In this document: piece by piece, positions 38,266-50,160 of the stretch
Layout: every line of letters starts with the position of its first letter
Numbering within the stretch: position 1 is the stretch's first letter
From: Archilochus colubris
Taxonomy: Eukaryota; Chordata; Aves; Apodiformes; Trochilidae
Direction: 5' to 3'
Length of the DNA: 64,000 bases
Assembly: GCA_023079485.1 (NCBI GenBank)
Contig: CM041083.1
Coordinates: 141,993,052 to 142,057,051 of the forward strand
Notes under the pieces: model-generated
Told to the model about the DNA's origin: nothing
Databases searched by the model: none
The model's input: the letters and a program-made list of their open reading frames with translations, nothing else
Program-made: the position numbers and the translations under genes

Positions 38266-38270
38266 AGGTC
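38266..38270. repeat. Target-site duplication, left copy (AGGTC)
   Basis: AGGTC lies immediately before the TG of the LTR. The same five bases follow its CA end at 39,069-39,073. Confidence 0.93.
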
Positions 38271-39068
38271 TGTCACGGTTTAGCACTGGCCTGACAATTA
38301 AACCAAATGAGAGTTGCTCCCTATTAATCCCCCTCCCCTCCCAGATAAAGGAAGGAGAGAGAATAAGGGAGAGAGACTTATGGGTTGGAAACTAAACTAC
38401 ACACCTTTAATGCAACAGTAATAATAAATAGGAAAAATTACTAAATATATACAAATATACAGGAAAATGGATACCACGTTCCTCCCCCCTCCCCCCCAGT
38501 AACTCTCACGTCACCACACTCACTGCAGGGCAGCCCTGGGAAAGTCCAGGCTGGACTCCTGGAGTCAGCAGCAGTCAGAAGCTGGAGGCAGGAACACACA
38601 GATATGGGCTGGCACGGATCAGGACCACAGGCAGAGGAATGGATGGAATCCTCCCAGGATGCTGAAGCAAACAGGGACAGGAGGAGAAGAAGGGGAAGTA
38701 GGAAGGGGTTTGACCCCCATAATCCCTAAAATTTATACTGAGTATGACGTGTATGGGATGGAATACTCTGCTCAATTTTGGCCATCTGTCTTGTCCATTC
38801 CTCCCCAAAGGAGGGCTTCAGGTGTGACCATTTTACTCCTTTTCTCCTTCTAGAGGGCAAAATGTTCCTCAGAACTGAGCAGTGTCCTTGACTCTGCACA
38901 CAAGTCTCTAGCAGTAACTATAAACATCAAGTGTTATCAGTCCCAGAAGCAGACACAGACTGAGAAACTTGCTGTTAATTTCAGCGAGTGCAGCTACTTA
39001 CAAGAGACTTAGCTGAAAGCAAAAGTAAAAGACAGAAAATTACCTTTATCCTGGCCCAAACCAGGACA
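38271..39068 (-). mobile_element. Solo LTR of an avian ERV-L type endogenous retrovirus
   Basis: A 798-bp element begins TGTCACGGTTTAGCACTGGC and ends CTGGCCCAAACCAGGACA, the terminal patterns of the avian ERV-L LTR group (TG...CA ends with a short imperfect terminal inverted repeat TGTC.GG / CC.GGACA). It is flanked by an identical 5-bp duplication, the length expected for ERV-L. Orientation is read from internal signals. On the minus strand a TATAAA (38,738-38,733) inside 'cagtataaatttt' lies upstream of an ATTAAA polyadenylation-type hexamer (38,411-38,406), about 325 bp away, as in U3-R order. No internal viral sequence is present, so it is the product of LTR-LTR recombination. It has no coding capacity. 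Confidence 0.92.
38733..38738 (-). promoter_or_regulatory. TATA box of the solo LTR
   Basis: TATAAA on the minus strand within the LTR, preceded by a CRE-like ACGTCATAC. It could drive leftward transcription if the LTR is still active. Activity is not shown by the sequence. Confidence 0.5.
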
Positions 39069-39073
39069 AGGTC
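39069..39073. repeat. Target-site duplication, right copy (AGGTC)
   Basis: Perfect repeat of 38,266-38,270. It confirms both ends of the solo LTR. Confidence 0.93.
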
Positions 39074-39152
39074 CAACATGCAGCAGATTTGAATGGGCTG
39101 AAATATATTCCCAGCAAGTATTTCTTGAATACTTTATAAATAACATCAAAAT

Positions 39153-39195
39153 GGAAACAAACAAACAAACAAACAAAAACACAAAAAAAAACCCA
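39153..39195. repeat. (AAAC)n microsatellite
   Basis: Six or so AAAC units pass into an A-rich stretch, about 85 bp right of the LTR. It belongs to the flank, not the LTR. Confidence 0.85.
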
Positions 39196-39839
39196 CAACA
39201 TCCTAAACTGTTCCAATCTGTTTGCTAAATAATAACAGCTTATCATTTGGTGACCATACTGCTTACCATCAACTGTTTGTCCCTTTCACTGATGGGAGAA
39301 AACTCTAGCTGAGTGGACAGATGTTTCTTTCTGCTAACTTTGACAACACTTGGGTCCATAGTCCTTGACCAGAGGAACTAATTAAGTAATAAAATCAGCT
39401 CTTTGTAAGACAGGAAGAAAGAAAGGGTGGAACCACTGAAGAACTTGAGGCACTGATTAACTCACAAGTGCTTCCTGTATAATGCAAATTGTTAATGCTT
39501 AATAGTTTCTCAGAGTAATAAACCAGAATTGTCAGTACAACCATAATATCACAAAACATATGTGAATCCTACAGGATCCTAGGCCATCTTCCTTTCTTGA
39601 TGATTTGTTCAATCTGTTAGGAGACTTAACTTCTTGTTTACTAATCTTTACGTTTTGATTCTGCACATTGCAACTGAACCTAGCTGGCAGGTCCTTTGTA
39701 TCATGGGGAACGGAGAAATAATATTAAGCAGATAGCTCTCCTCAAGTACCAAAATGTGGAAAACTTGCCAGAATTAGCACAAATGCAGGCTATGATCAGC
39801 CTAATATTAAAGGAACACTCACTGTATCTTTCTTCTGCC
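39196..39839. other. Intergenic spacer, nothing recognised
   Basis: AT-rich sequence between the LTR flank and the candidate conserved block. No ORF of interest and no repeat. Confidence 0.5.
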
Positions 39840-40340
39840 TGTTAAACTACTAATTGACGTGCCACTGATGAATAAAAGGGCTGGTATTTCAGCTATGAAC
39901 TCACTTCACCGTCGCAGTTTACTAAGAGCCCCAAGCTGCTGAGCTCATTACAGATCCCTTCACTGAACTGGTTTTACAGGCAATTTTGTGAAGGGGCAGC
40001 ATCAGAGCTAGCCCACTGATTGGGACTCCATTGGCTCAGCGGGGCTCCAAGAGTTCAGGGGAGAGAGCACAGCACTGAGCTAAAAATACGTCTTTGCCTC
40101 TGTAGTGCCAGGAAGATTGCCTGCCTCTGCTAATTGGGAGGGACCTAGAGATCTGGGTGGTATTTTAGGCTAATCTCGAGGTGGGACCTCTGCAGCATGT
40201 ATGTGGCTCTGAATATAATCTCCTTCGGTGCTGTCATTTATACAGTCGCAGGCATTTACAATCAGAACCATCCTTGATTGACTCCTGGCTGTCGCTGCAC
40301 CCTAGACTCATCTTTGCAGGAGCAGGGGAGGGGGGGTGAG
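39840..40340. promoter_or_regulatory. Candidate conserved non-coding element
   Basis: A 500-bp island in otherwise AT-rich surroundings, with scattered CpGs, a homeodomain-type 'CTAATTGG' at 40,131, a 'CTCATTACAG', a CCATTGGCT near 40,030 (CCAAT-like) and E-box-like words. There is no repeat and no ORF. The composition resembles vertebrate developmental enhancers. This rests on appearance only; a cross-species alignment would decide it. Confidence 0.3.
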
Positions 40341-41222
40341 GGAAGGTGAAATGGCTGCACACTGAACCTACTTATGAAACCATCTTATAATTTTAGTGTG
40401 GCCTTGAAGTTATAAAATGAGAGAAATTACCCTGACAGGACCAGAGCATAGGAGGACTGCACAGGTACACGGTCCTCCCGCAGCAAATGTCTGTCGAGTG
40501 GCACAGCAGAGGAGGTTTTCTTAAACCCCCTCTTTTGGGGATTTATTTTTCAGCCTGGCTTTCCTTCTTCCTATAATCTCATTTTTAATTCTCTGAGAAA
40601 TGTAGCCCTGACTGCAGCCATTCCCTAGATTACCTCGATTTTAAGCACAACCCCCCCCCATGTTTGAAAACTGGATGTCAGAGGAGTCTGTGGACATCCC
40701 CTCTGGACTTGGTAGGGTGGAAGGGAACAGAGGCTTGTGAAAAACATAAGTGTAAGAAACAGTGACAGACTGAGAGCATGAACAAAACCAATAGACACAA
40801 GTAAAAAGCCTGATAGGAAAGGCTAGAATAAAAACTAGGTTTGGGGGATAATAAGCAACTGAGCATTTTTGCATAAGTAACACATTGAACTATGTTTTTT
40901 AACAGACACACAGTTTCACAGGGTTGTTGTTTGGTTTACTGGTTGGACATATTTCACAAAGCAGAGAAAAGTAGAGTATTCCACTCCTCCATATTTGATG
41001 GGATTTCCTTTTGTTAGAGCAATTTCATAAAATACCAGCGTGACTGGGTGATAAATGCCAAATGCTTATTGCATGACATATCTGTGCCACAGACCAGTGG
41101 ACTGACTGCCAGTAACTGTCTGGAATAAGTTTTGTAAACCTCTTCACACAACATCACAACATTTTCACAAAGCAGTTGCAATGGAAATATTACAGCAGGA
41201 ATGAATTATAACAACATAATTT

Positions 41223-41238
41223 AAAAAAAAAAAAAAAA
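41223..41238. repeat. A16 homopolymer
   Basis: Uninterrupted A-run between AT-rich flanks. Confidence 0.85.
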
Positions 41239-41774
41239 TTAAATTATGATACAGTTTAGCTTGCTACTTTGGCCAGTCAGGCAAATGCTTTATAAACTTT
41301 ACTGGGATCCTTGCTTTGCACAGCATCTGTCCTCTGACTGTATTTCTGCAGTGACCTTAACTTTGGACACAAACATAAAGCAACCTGCCAAGAGCAAGAT
41401 GAAGCTGAGCCAAAGCAACACTGAAAATATTAGGATGCTAAAACACATTTAGAAATAAATAAAAGGAGCAGTTTTCTAGGTTATGAAATGGTGCCTCTTG
41501 TTAGGCTCTTACAGCTATATTTAGAAACCCAAATGAAGAGGCTGATGATTGTAAATGCTGAGGGCACAAATTCTTCTTATTTTCCCATTAAGCTCCTGTC
41601 CTTAAATCTCTAACCCTGTAGCTGATATGCCACCTTTTTTTCCCCAGTGGTTGCTATTTATTTCTAATGCCTTTCTGACTAATATGATTCTAATAAGAAC
41701 TTAACAAGCCACTACTCCTGGTTTAAAATAGTCTTAATTCTGCGTGGCTGCTTGAGAACACCTTGCTATAAGCC

Positions 41775-42216
41775 TGGAGGATGTTGGAAAGACTTCAGAG
41801 GAGAGCAACTCGCATGGTTAAAGGACTGGAAAGCGTTATTGACAGTGCATGTAGAAGAAAGGGAAGGTACTCAGTCTAGATAAATCACATTAAAGCCTAG
41901 GTTAAGGGGGTAACTTGATCACGTAAGTATCTATATGAGGGCAGAAGGAGGACTGTAGAGGACTCTTCAATCTAGCAGACAAAGGAATACATGTTACACT
42001 GCACCTGGAAGTTCAAGCTACACAAATTCTGACTGAATAAAGACCTAAATGGTTAATGCTGATGGCAACTAACCACTGAAATTGCCTACTGAAGGCTACG
42101 GTGGATTTTTCACCATTGAAAGTTCTCCAAATAAAATGTGTTTCTAAAGTACACTCCAGTTTAACCACAACTTTTTGATTTGAAAGAGGAATTAATTCAG
42201 GAAAGATCAGAGGCAT
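41775..42216 (+). mobile_element. Ancient CR1/L3-like LINE fragment
   Basis: Heavily decayed plus-strand copy of an old CR1 lineage shared by birds and reptiles. It is recognisable from collinear words: 'cagaggagagcaact', 'gttaaaggactggaaagc', 'taacttgatcacgtaagtat', 'ggactcttcaatctagcaga', 'ctggaagttcaagctacaca', 'aactaaccactgaaattgcc' and 'ggtggatttttcaccattga', ending in 'gaattaattcaggaa'. It contains indels throughout and lacks the octamer tail. It is much older than the other copies here. Confidence 0.8.
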
Positions 42217-44129
42217 TCACAGACCTAACACCTATTGTACTTGCTCCATCAATAAAATGTAATACATAACACACAGCAGTGGGCCAATCGTTCCGTTTTA
42301 CTGCTCAGCTGATTCTATCCTCAGAGTTTCTGGCAATACTTTATCCAAGGTTTTGCACAAAACCATCACTGATGCAGAACAACAAAAGGGAGTTGCAGGT
42401 ACGTCCTGATTTCAGATCTGTGGTAGTCAATAGAGAAGAGTACAGCTGACTTTGGTGGGATTTGGTCCAGGGTCTTACCCAGGATTTGTGAAAACAGAAG
42501 CAATTTTGTTTTCTGGACTTGTGTGTAAGTGGGTGAAGGCTTAGAATAATTTTAAAGGCTTAGAAACCTTCTAATTATCATGGGGTTTATTATGTCAGGC
42601 AGGTAAATCTTCTGTGATCCACTGGGTATAAAGTTGGGGATAAACTTATCTTGGGGATTTCAGCAGAAGAGCTTCAGTCCTACCATCAAAGTTATTCTGT
42701 CTCTAGAAACTATTTCTGGATTAAGTATACAAAACGAGTCCTGTAAATTACTGTAAAACATTAAAAATAATGCTGGATATCAAAGTCTTGTCCGAATGAA
42801 AATCTTGCATTGCCAAATGATATACGAAATGTACTTCTGATTCCATTTCTGCTTCCCTGTTCATGCAGAATGATCCACCACCTTTAAAATGTTGAATATT
42901 TTATAACTGTGTTTGAATTGAATTTAATTCTGAACTCTGACTTACCAACAATTAATCATCATAGATTCAAACCTCTTGCCTCTGTAAATACACATACTGA
43001 ATATGTGATATTAAGGGAAGTGGGAAAAAACATATTCAAAAGCAGTATCTCTCAACTTTGATTCCACTGAAATCTTAAACTCTCGCTGACAAAAACTCAG
43101 AATTTTTTCAGGTTTCACAGTGTCAACTTTTCGTAGCACAGGGAAACAATCTGCATTCATACAGTGAATGACCTGATAAATTCTCTTGAAACTTAAAGTC
43201 ATGCTGAAGTAAATTCTGGACAATAAATCTGAAACACACCAAGTGTACAGTGGTAGAAAATAGAACCTTGACTGTATCAGCACATACAAAGATCACTTTT
43301 TAAAATCGGATCATTGTCTGTATATGGGCTGCTAGTGGAATCTAGATGAAAGAAACATCTTTTATTAATATTTTTTTGAATGAATCTTGGTATCCATTTT
43401 GCCATCAGGCCCTGCATATTTTCCCCCCTGAAATTCACAAGACACCATATGGAATGCCCAAGAAAGATGAGGAGGAACCATAAATATTAAGCAATTGCAT
43501 GACGGTGAGCATGCTGCAGTTCATCTGCACTGGTGAAGGCAAGACCTGAGCATTAAGTTCCCACTTCTGTGCCTTATGGGTCATTTGCTCATTAGTGAAG
43601 TGACTAATCCAGTAGTGAAGAGGGTGTCTACTGAAAATAAATTGCATTATACTACTGACTGCTGTGATGGATTCTTCATATGCTCTTTGTGTTATCATTC
43701 AGAGGAGCCTTTTTACCCAACCCTTGGTGTTGCAGCCATGTTATAAAGAATTTTATCAGAGGGAACAGGAGTCTTCGTAAGGCAAGAAACAATAGAACAA
43801 GCAGGAAATAAATAATAACTAGATAACCAGGAAACAGCACTAACACAATAGATGTTCAGTCATTAGTTAAAGCTGTCACATTTGTCGTGAAATGATCAGA
43901 ACAACCACAGTGAAGCTGCAACTGTGCAGTTTACAATAAATCCATGCTTATGCATTTCGGAGGCCACTTCGGGAGAGTTAGAGGAATAAACAGGGAATCA
44001 GGGGCAAAACTTGACATGGAAGGTAGGTGAGCTGAAAAACACTTTCAAACATTTAAATTCCTTACAGTTTTTGAAGCATTTACCACTGAAGAGAAGCAAT
44101 TGTTTCACTTTCCCACCATTTATAATGAC

Positions 44130-44168
44130 TAATATGCTAATCTAATATGCTAAGATAATATGATAATC
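44130..44168. repeat. 13-bp unit tandem repeat, three copies
   Basis: TAATATGCTAATC, TAATATGCTAAGA and TAATATGATAATC lie head to tail. Each unit contains homeodomain/POU-like ATGCTAAT or TAAT words. Confidence 0.85.
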
Positions 44169-47100
44169 TAGATGGGGCACTTCATTATGACAGTGTTTCT
44201 TTCCTCATGTATTGTCTTCCCAGAGCTGGTTTCATGTGGCAAGTCTGTTCTGCCAGTTCAGTTCACTTCAATGGCACGAGGGGGTTTCGACACATGGAAA
44301 TGCCATTCTGCTGATGTCTGATCACTGCTGAAATTGTACTGATCACAGATCATTTAGCCAAACTGCATTGAATCCAAATTAATAATTTTCATGGAAATGC
44401 ATCAAACTCTGAAAATAGAGGTCGTTTATGGCAAAAGTTTGCTGTAATTCAGCTTGTTCACTGCATACACAAGGAAGAAAAGCGATGAGTAGTTTCAGGT
44501 TGATTTTGTTACTTATTAATGCTTCCTGACACATAAGGATTTTGCATTATAGTTGTAGCATTCTGAGTGTTTCTTCCACCTTGATTTCTCTTTTATTCCT
44601 CTTTTGTTGGAGATGCTTCAAAAAAATTCTACCAGTCTGTGGGTAAAACAACCTCTAACAGGAGGAGGCAAAGTTCTTGCTTTGCTCCGCAGCTCTCAGA
44701 GTTAAAGCTCAGTCTAATGGCAGCTAATCCAAGTCATCACAAAAAAAAAATCAAAACACTTTTCTTTTTTTTTCCCCAAAAACATGTTGCCATACAAAAC
44801 AGGGAGAGATTTGGGGGTTTAATTGTGGCTGTTTATAAATCTCTCTGGTAAGATTTGCTGAATTTCTAATGATGTGCTTAACTACTGGAAGAAGTTACAT
44901 ATATTTCAGCATTAAAAGTCTCCCTTGATCACTTTCTTCCAAGTTACACAGCAGCCTTGATCAGCAAAGGTGTGGGATTGCTTTCCTGACATTTATTGAA
45001 TAACCATTATTTAAATTATTTTGCTTCTTTCAATGAATTTGTCATACATTGTATTTTACAAAAGATTCTCTTTTCACTTGTTATTTACATAAAAATTATA
45101 ATATTCTGTTGCCAGAGTTAAGGTAATGAACACATGCATGTAAAAGTAAAGTGTGATTTACCCAAAAATCAATGATGAGTGGAAGTGTACTGGAAAGCAC
45201 AGATTTTTATTTTGCCATCAAACTGTCTGTGTAAGAAATATTTCAAATGAAAAGTATTTCCATATAAGATAACTCTGAGCATCTCTGTTCAAGCATTTCC
45301 AATTCATTCCAAACTAATTTGATTTCACAGGAAAAGAAAGAATAAAAATAACCTTTCTCAGCCCAGTGGTGTGAGTGTGAAAAGCCTTGACACACAGATC
45401 ACTTCAAGTCACTTAAACAACATCATTTCACCTTGGATTGGGGCTCAAGCAAAGGATATATTCAACTTTAAAGAGATGTGAGACCAGAATCTATCTCAAT
45501 ATACAGATACTGTATCAACTGAAATTAGCAGGACCAAGGAACAGTTTGAGCACTCTGGATGCATATCTGGAAAATAACAAGATGCTTTGCTAAAGAAATC
45601 TGAGTAGCTGACAATTCAGTCCCATAAACTATTTTCTTCACATTTTCATGAAAACTAATTTTTTATTTAGTAAATAAAAAATTTTAAAAACCTACCTCAA
45701 ACAGGTGTTTTTTAAGTCTTTTTATCATTTTGAAACATCTGAGAACACTACTTTCAAAAATGAAAGAGGAAAAATGCAATCATATATATGAAAATGACAT
45801 TGAAATACCTGGAGGTTCACTTTTCTGTGGTGTAGACACTACACAATAACCAGTAGTAATTTAAATTTTGTCATTATCATTCATTTATAGATTTTTCTTC
45901 AAAAATTAAGCTGATAGTTAATTTAAGATTGCTGACTTTGAACACAGTACAGTAATTAGGCAAAATTTAAGTAAATATAAAAGAAAATTAATAAAGTAGT
46001 GCAACACATCGTGTAGTACTTTTCCCATGGACAACACTGATAATCTTGCAGTGCCTGAACTGTCAGGGAAGAAAAATGCTTTGATTTTACAAGTCTGTAG
46101 AAAACTATCTTTGAAATAAAGTGGCAATGCTTTAGCTGCCAGCTCTCACTGAAACTACTGCGTGCATTTTTACATCCACTCTGCAGATGTATTTTTGCAT
46201 CCATTGTTACTGTAGCAGTGAAAATAGCGAAGATCTTGGGCTGCAGAGTGGATTGCAGCATCCTGTTGCTTTGAAAGAGTGTGGTTTCTTATGTATCACC
46301 TGCTTAAAATACACATCTTACAGTAAAACAATTATTCAGAAGACAAAGCGCTGGTGAAAAGAGTTAACACAAATGTTTTCAAGTACTTCTGTCCCTTATC
46401 CAAGGAAACACAGAAGGAGGCAAGGATGAAACTGTGTTCCAGCAGAAGGGGAGCTCTTGTCCCTTCCCAGTATCACCGTTCCCCTATACTTTCTAGTTCC
46501 ATAACTGGGGGGTTTGATCATTTTTCATGAGGGTGAATTGCTCAGCTATCCCTCCTGCATAATTTTTAAACTGAAACTGGAAGACTAAGAAAAACAAGAC
46601 AAAACAAAGCCTAAACCCTGTGTGCTCCATTTGCTGAATATATGGTTTTCTTCCCTCCGTGTGTGCGTGTGCCAGATGGCACTACTCTGGGCAGGATGAT
46701 AATAAACATGAAAAATACAGTCAGTGCACAGGCAGAGATAACTGTGAGTGAATGTACCAGGGCTGGGGCTGGTAGTGGGAAGGGACAGAATTTCCAAGTG
46801 TGAGAAGAGTGAAGTTCAGCTTCTCAGGGGAGGAGCTGCTCTTGTTTCTAATGACCTCATGTTGTTGACCACATGGGGTATGTGGGGCTGCCAGGAAAGA
46901 GATTGGCCCTGATTATCTTAATGCTCTGCCCAGGAGCAGATTTGGAGCCATTTCCTTCCCAGTTCATTAAGCTGTGGTGATGGGAACTTGTTTGATGCTG
47001 TGGAGGGACAGTGGACCTGAGTGTGGAGTGGCAAACCCACCTCTGGGCTCTGTATCTCTGGGGTGTGAGGCCAGCAGGATGCTGGGAAGTGGGTGAAGCC

Positions 47101-47781
47101 CAGCTGGAAATGTTGTCTGGGAATAGGGCTGCTGGGAGAGATGAAAGCAGCTGAGCCAAGGGCTGCCAGATGACTTTGTGAGCCCCTATCCCTCACCCAT
47201 GATCTTGGCCCTGGGGACATTACCCATCCCTCCACTGAGTGGGACCTGTGGTCTCCCCCCCCCCTCAGACTCTTTGTAGCCCCATGGCAACACCTCCACA
47301 AGAGGCTTAAGGCTTATGAGGAGCTGACCCCTTTGAAAGCTGCTCAATCCTCCTCCTTCACAACCTCTTTCTGGAAGTACTTTAGCAGAGATTCAGATGG
47401 AGGTGTACCTGCTTATAGCAACAGGACATCTGACTCCTGGTCGTGTGCGTTGTAGTTGTCCCCAGTGTAGGCATTGCCTACACAACACTGGGTTTTCTCT
47501 GGGTTTCTGACAGTTAGCAAGTGAGGGGCATGGAGGATACCTGAAGAATGCCCAGGACCTCCTAGGAAATAGATATTGGGAGATCAATTTGTCTAGGAGG
47601 TAAATCTTCAAGGTGGTGAAGTGATAAAGGAAAGAGTCTTGGGGATATCTGCTACCAAACAGCTGGTGGGAAGAGTGCTTACAGTGCACATAATATCTAC
47701 TGAAACATTTGTATGAAGCAGGTAGCAACCTGAGTTCCTACTGTAACTCATTGGACCACAAGTCCCTGTAGTTGGAAACTC

Positions 47782-47798
47782 TTTTTTTTTTTTTTTTT
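47782..47798. repeat. T17 homopolymer
   Basis: Uninterrupted T-run. Confidence 0.85.
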
Positions 47799-49158
47799 GA
47801 AACCAAGACTTGTCCTCAGAAAACTCTCTTTGGCCAGAGGAGAGAACCTTCCAGCCAGAAGAGGAAATGGCACCAATGCAGGAATTTATTTACCCCGTAC
47901 ACTCTCATCACTTCCTTCTTACTAACACACTGCATTCTGAAAGGGGCAAACAAATCTAGGAAGTTAATCAAACTGTAGTAGATAATTATTTAGATTTAAA
48001 TAATTCCATCCCTTGCCTCCTTTATAGTTTGCTTGATGTTATTACAGGATAGATTACCCAAGCAAAAGAGAAATAGACATTTTAAGGAGTGGGAGGGAAA
48101 CACTGAATTATTCTTGGTCCTTCAAAGATCGTAATTAAGAGTTCCTTAGCTTAGCTCTCTTAGTATGATGAAACTTTCTTCTGTTTTTCTTGTGTGAATG
48201 CTCAACATAGTTTGCCCTCCAAGGGTGACTATTAAAATGTGTGATTGCTTGAGCTATGAGCTAGGAAGTGTCTGAGGCTGGCTATGGCATTATCCATCTC
48301 TGTAGGTTCACTTTAGTAAGGCTGTTGTTAGAGAAGAAGCTTTGGATTCACTAATTCCTGTGAGATAGGAGATGATGAAGAGGGAATGATAACCCCCAAT
48401 ATTTTAAGATAGCATTGGCCCAGACCTTTGCTCTTTGAGCACAGGCATGAGGGTGGAAGACAGGGGAGTCTTCTCACCACATGGTAATCACAAATATCAC
48501 CTACAGAAAAAAGAAAATAAAAAGGAATGGTAAGTGAAACATAGCCAATTATTTAATAATTTAAATACTTGGAAATGCACATTAACCATCCAATAGAGCT
48601 CAGCTTTACTGCAGTGAAAGTTCCTTTCTCGTATCAGAGCTAACTTTGGGACCAGTGTTGAGAAGTGGAGCTGGAGTAGGTTCTTGAAGCAATATTTAGG
48701 AGAAGCAACTGCATGAACATACTAAGAAAATTAGTATTAAAAAAAAAGAAAGAAAGAAAAAAAACCCAAGCTCCTCATGGACCCTTAAGCATCTTAGCTG
48801 CTTCTTTAATCACTCATGAAATCACAGCCCAACTCTTTTAAAGCCCAGAGTATCTGAAGTTTTGGAAGCCATTGTGAATAAATACTTCACTTCCTTGCCC
48901 ACAGTGATGTTTCTTCAGCCTGAGCTCATTGGTGTGCCTGAAAGAGACCTGACAGAAAGTAAGTTACATGAAACTTAAATTATCATCCAATTCGACTCTA
49001 AAAACCACAAAAAAGGCAAGGCATTCACAAAAAAATTGCAAAAGGCCTTTAGCATCAGTTGTGCCACAGTTATAGGAGCTCAGGGAAGGGAATGAGGGAT
49101 GTGAGCAGGCAATGTGGCTGGGATCCCAGTCCCCAGTTGTTGTGTGTGGGTTTTCCAG

Positions 49159-49183
49159 CCCCCCCCCCCCTTTTTTTTTTTTT
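49159..49183. repeat. C12-T13 homopolymer junction
   Basis: Twelve C directly followed by thirteen T. It is a polypyrimidine tract next to a candidate conserved block. Confidence 0.9.
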
Positions 49184-49189
49184 CCGGTA

Positions 49190-49500
49190 ACTCCGAAAGA
49201 TGTGATGGCAAAGTGAAATCTTTGCAGAGGGTTGCTCATGCATTCAGACTGTAGAGTTTTCGAAATGTGATGTTTTGCAATGATGACATTAGAGTAGCAA
49301 CCAAGGGTCCGAGACAGCAACGCCTGCTGCAGCTGGGCTTCGCTTTGAAATGCCCAAGACAATGGGGGCCACTGTTCTCCATCGCTTCGCCTTTCCATTC
49401 CATTTGCATAGTCTGTTCTGCCTGATTGACCAGCTTGGGCTGTCCAAGGCACCAGCATTGTTCACAGATCACTTCAAGATGGCACAGATGACAAGATTCA
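49190..49500. promoter_or_regulatory. Candidate conserved non-coding element
   Basis: Balanced composition with retained CpGs, a TTTGCATA octamer-like word (49,400-49,415), ATTGACCAG, and symmetric words such as 'acaatgggggccactgttct'. It sits between two simple-sequence tracts and contains no repeat. A 164-codon minus ORF (48,964-49,458) crosses it but reads into low-complexity G and K runs, so I do not call it coding. Enhancer-like by appearance only. Confidence 0.35.
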
Positions 49501-49693
49501 GGTGAGAGATGAAGTGGGATGATTCTCAAATGCAATAAGAAAAATCCACCCTGGGAACTTTTACGGCAAGAGAAGTAGTTGGAGAACTGAAGCAGCTAAA
49601 GAAATTATTTTTTTTTTTTAAGAAACTGATTGTATTTGGATATACGGTGCCTTGACACACAAACTAGTTACAGCTCTGCTTGTTTCTTTGCGC

Positions 49694-49718
49694 TTTTTTT
49701 TTTTTTTTTTTTTTTTTT
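49694..49718. repeat. T25 homopolymer
   Basis: Twenty-five T, followed by a G/T-rich low-complexity patch to about 49,787. Confidence 0.9.
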
Positions 49719-49849
49719 CCCTATCTGTTTTTGTTCGGCTCTGTTGTGGTTCTTTGGTTGGTTTTTGGTTTGGTTTGTTTTTTTTATTCTGTGTTTGCCC
49801 ATCCCAGACCTCACCTTTCCCTGTCTAAGATGAGAGCCGTGCCTCTGGA

Positions 49850-50024
49850 AACCTTCACAAATCACAGTCTCCTAACTAAACTCGTAGACGACAATAAATA
49901 AAGCTCTTCATAGAAGAGAGTTTAGAAATTCCTTGGTGCCTCCTCCGTAACTAAGTGGCAGGATTAATTAGTTAATCTTCATAAAGCGCTTTCGACGTGG
50001 AAAACCTTCCTAATAACGCAAAGG
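49850..50024. promoter_or_regulatory. Candidate conserved element with homeodomain-type sites
   Basis: Contains GATTAATTAGTTAATC (49,962-49,977), whose outer halves GATTAA / TTAATC are inverted repeats, and 'cataaagcgctttcgacgtg' beyond it. It lies immediately left of the first CpG-rich block. Homeodomain binding is inferred from the TAAT cores. Confidence 0.35.
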
Positions 50025-50160
50025 GTGAAGCGAGCTGTCAGCCAGCCCCAGACCGGGAGGGCAGGAGGGCGGTGGGGACTTCGGCCGGGGCGACGGGAAG
50101 GGACCGGCGGGGACCCGAACGAGGGGACCTTGGAGCACCCCTCGTCTCCTCCGAGGAAGT
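50025..50160. promoter_or_regulatory. CpG-rich block (small CpG island)
   Basis: About a dozen or more CpGs in 135 bp with high G+C, against a CpG-poor background to the left. It marks the left boundary of the CpG-retaining part of the window. Confidence 0.6.

Larger units (their letters stand above)
42217..49158. other. Transposon-free intergenic or intronic stretch
   Basis: About 7 kb with no recognised CR1, LTR or DNA transposon and no gene. Two AT-rich patches carry many TAAT and ATTA words and could be conserved elements: roughly 44,240-44,460 (near 'ccaaattaataattttcatg') and 45,890-46,260. A T17 tract lies at 47,782-47,798, and an A/GAAA patch at about 48,739-48,765. ORFs between 46,585 and 47,728 on the minus strand (up to 127 codons) are overlapping and unrecognisable. 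Confidence 0.5.
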
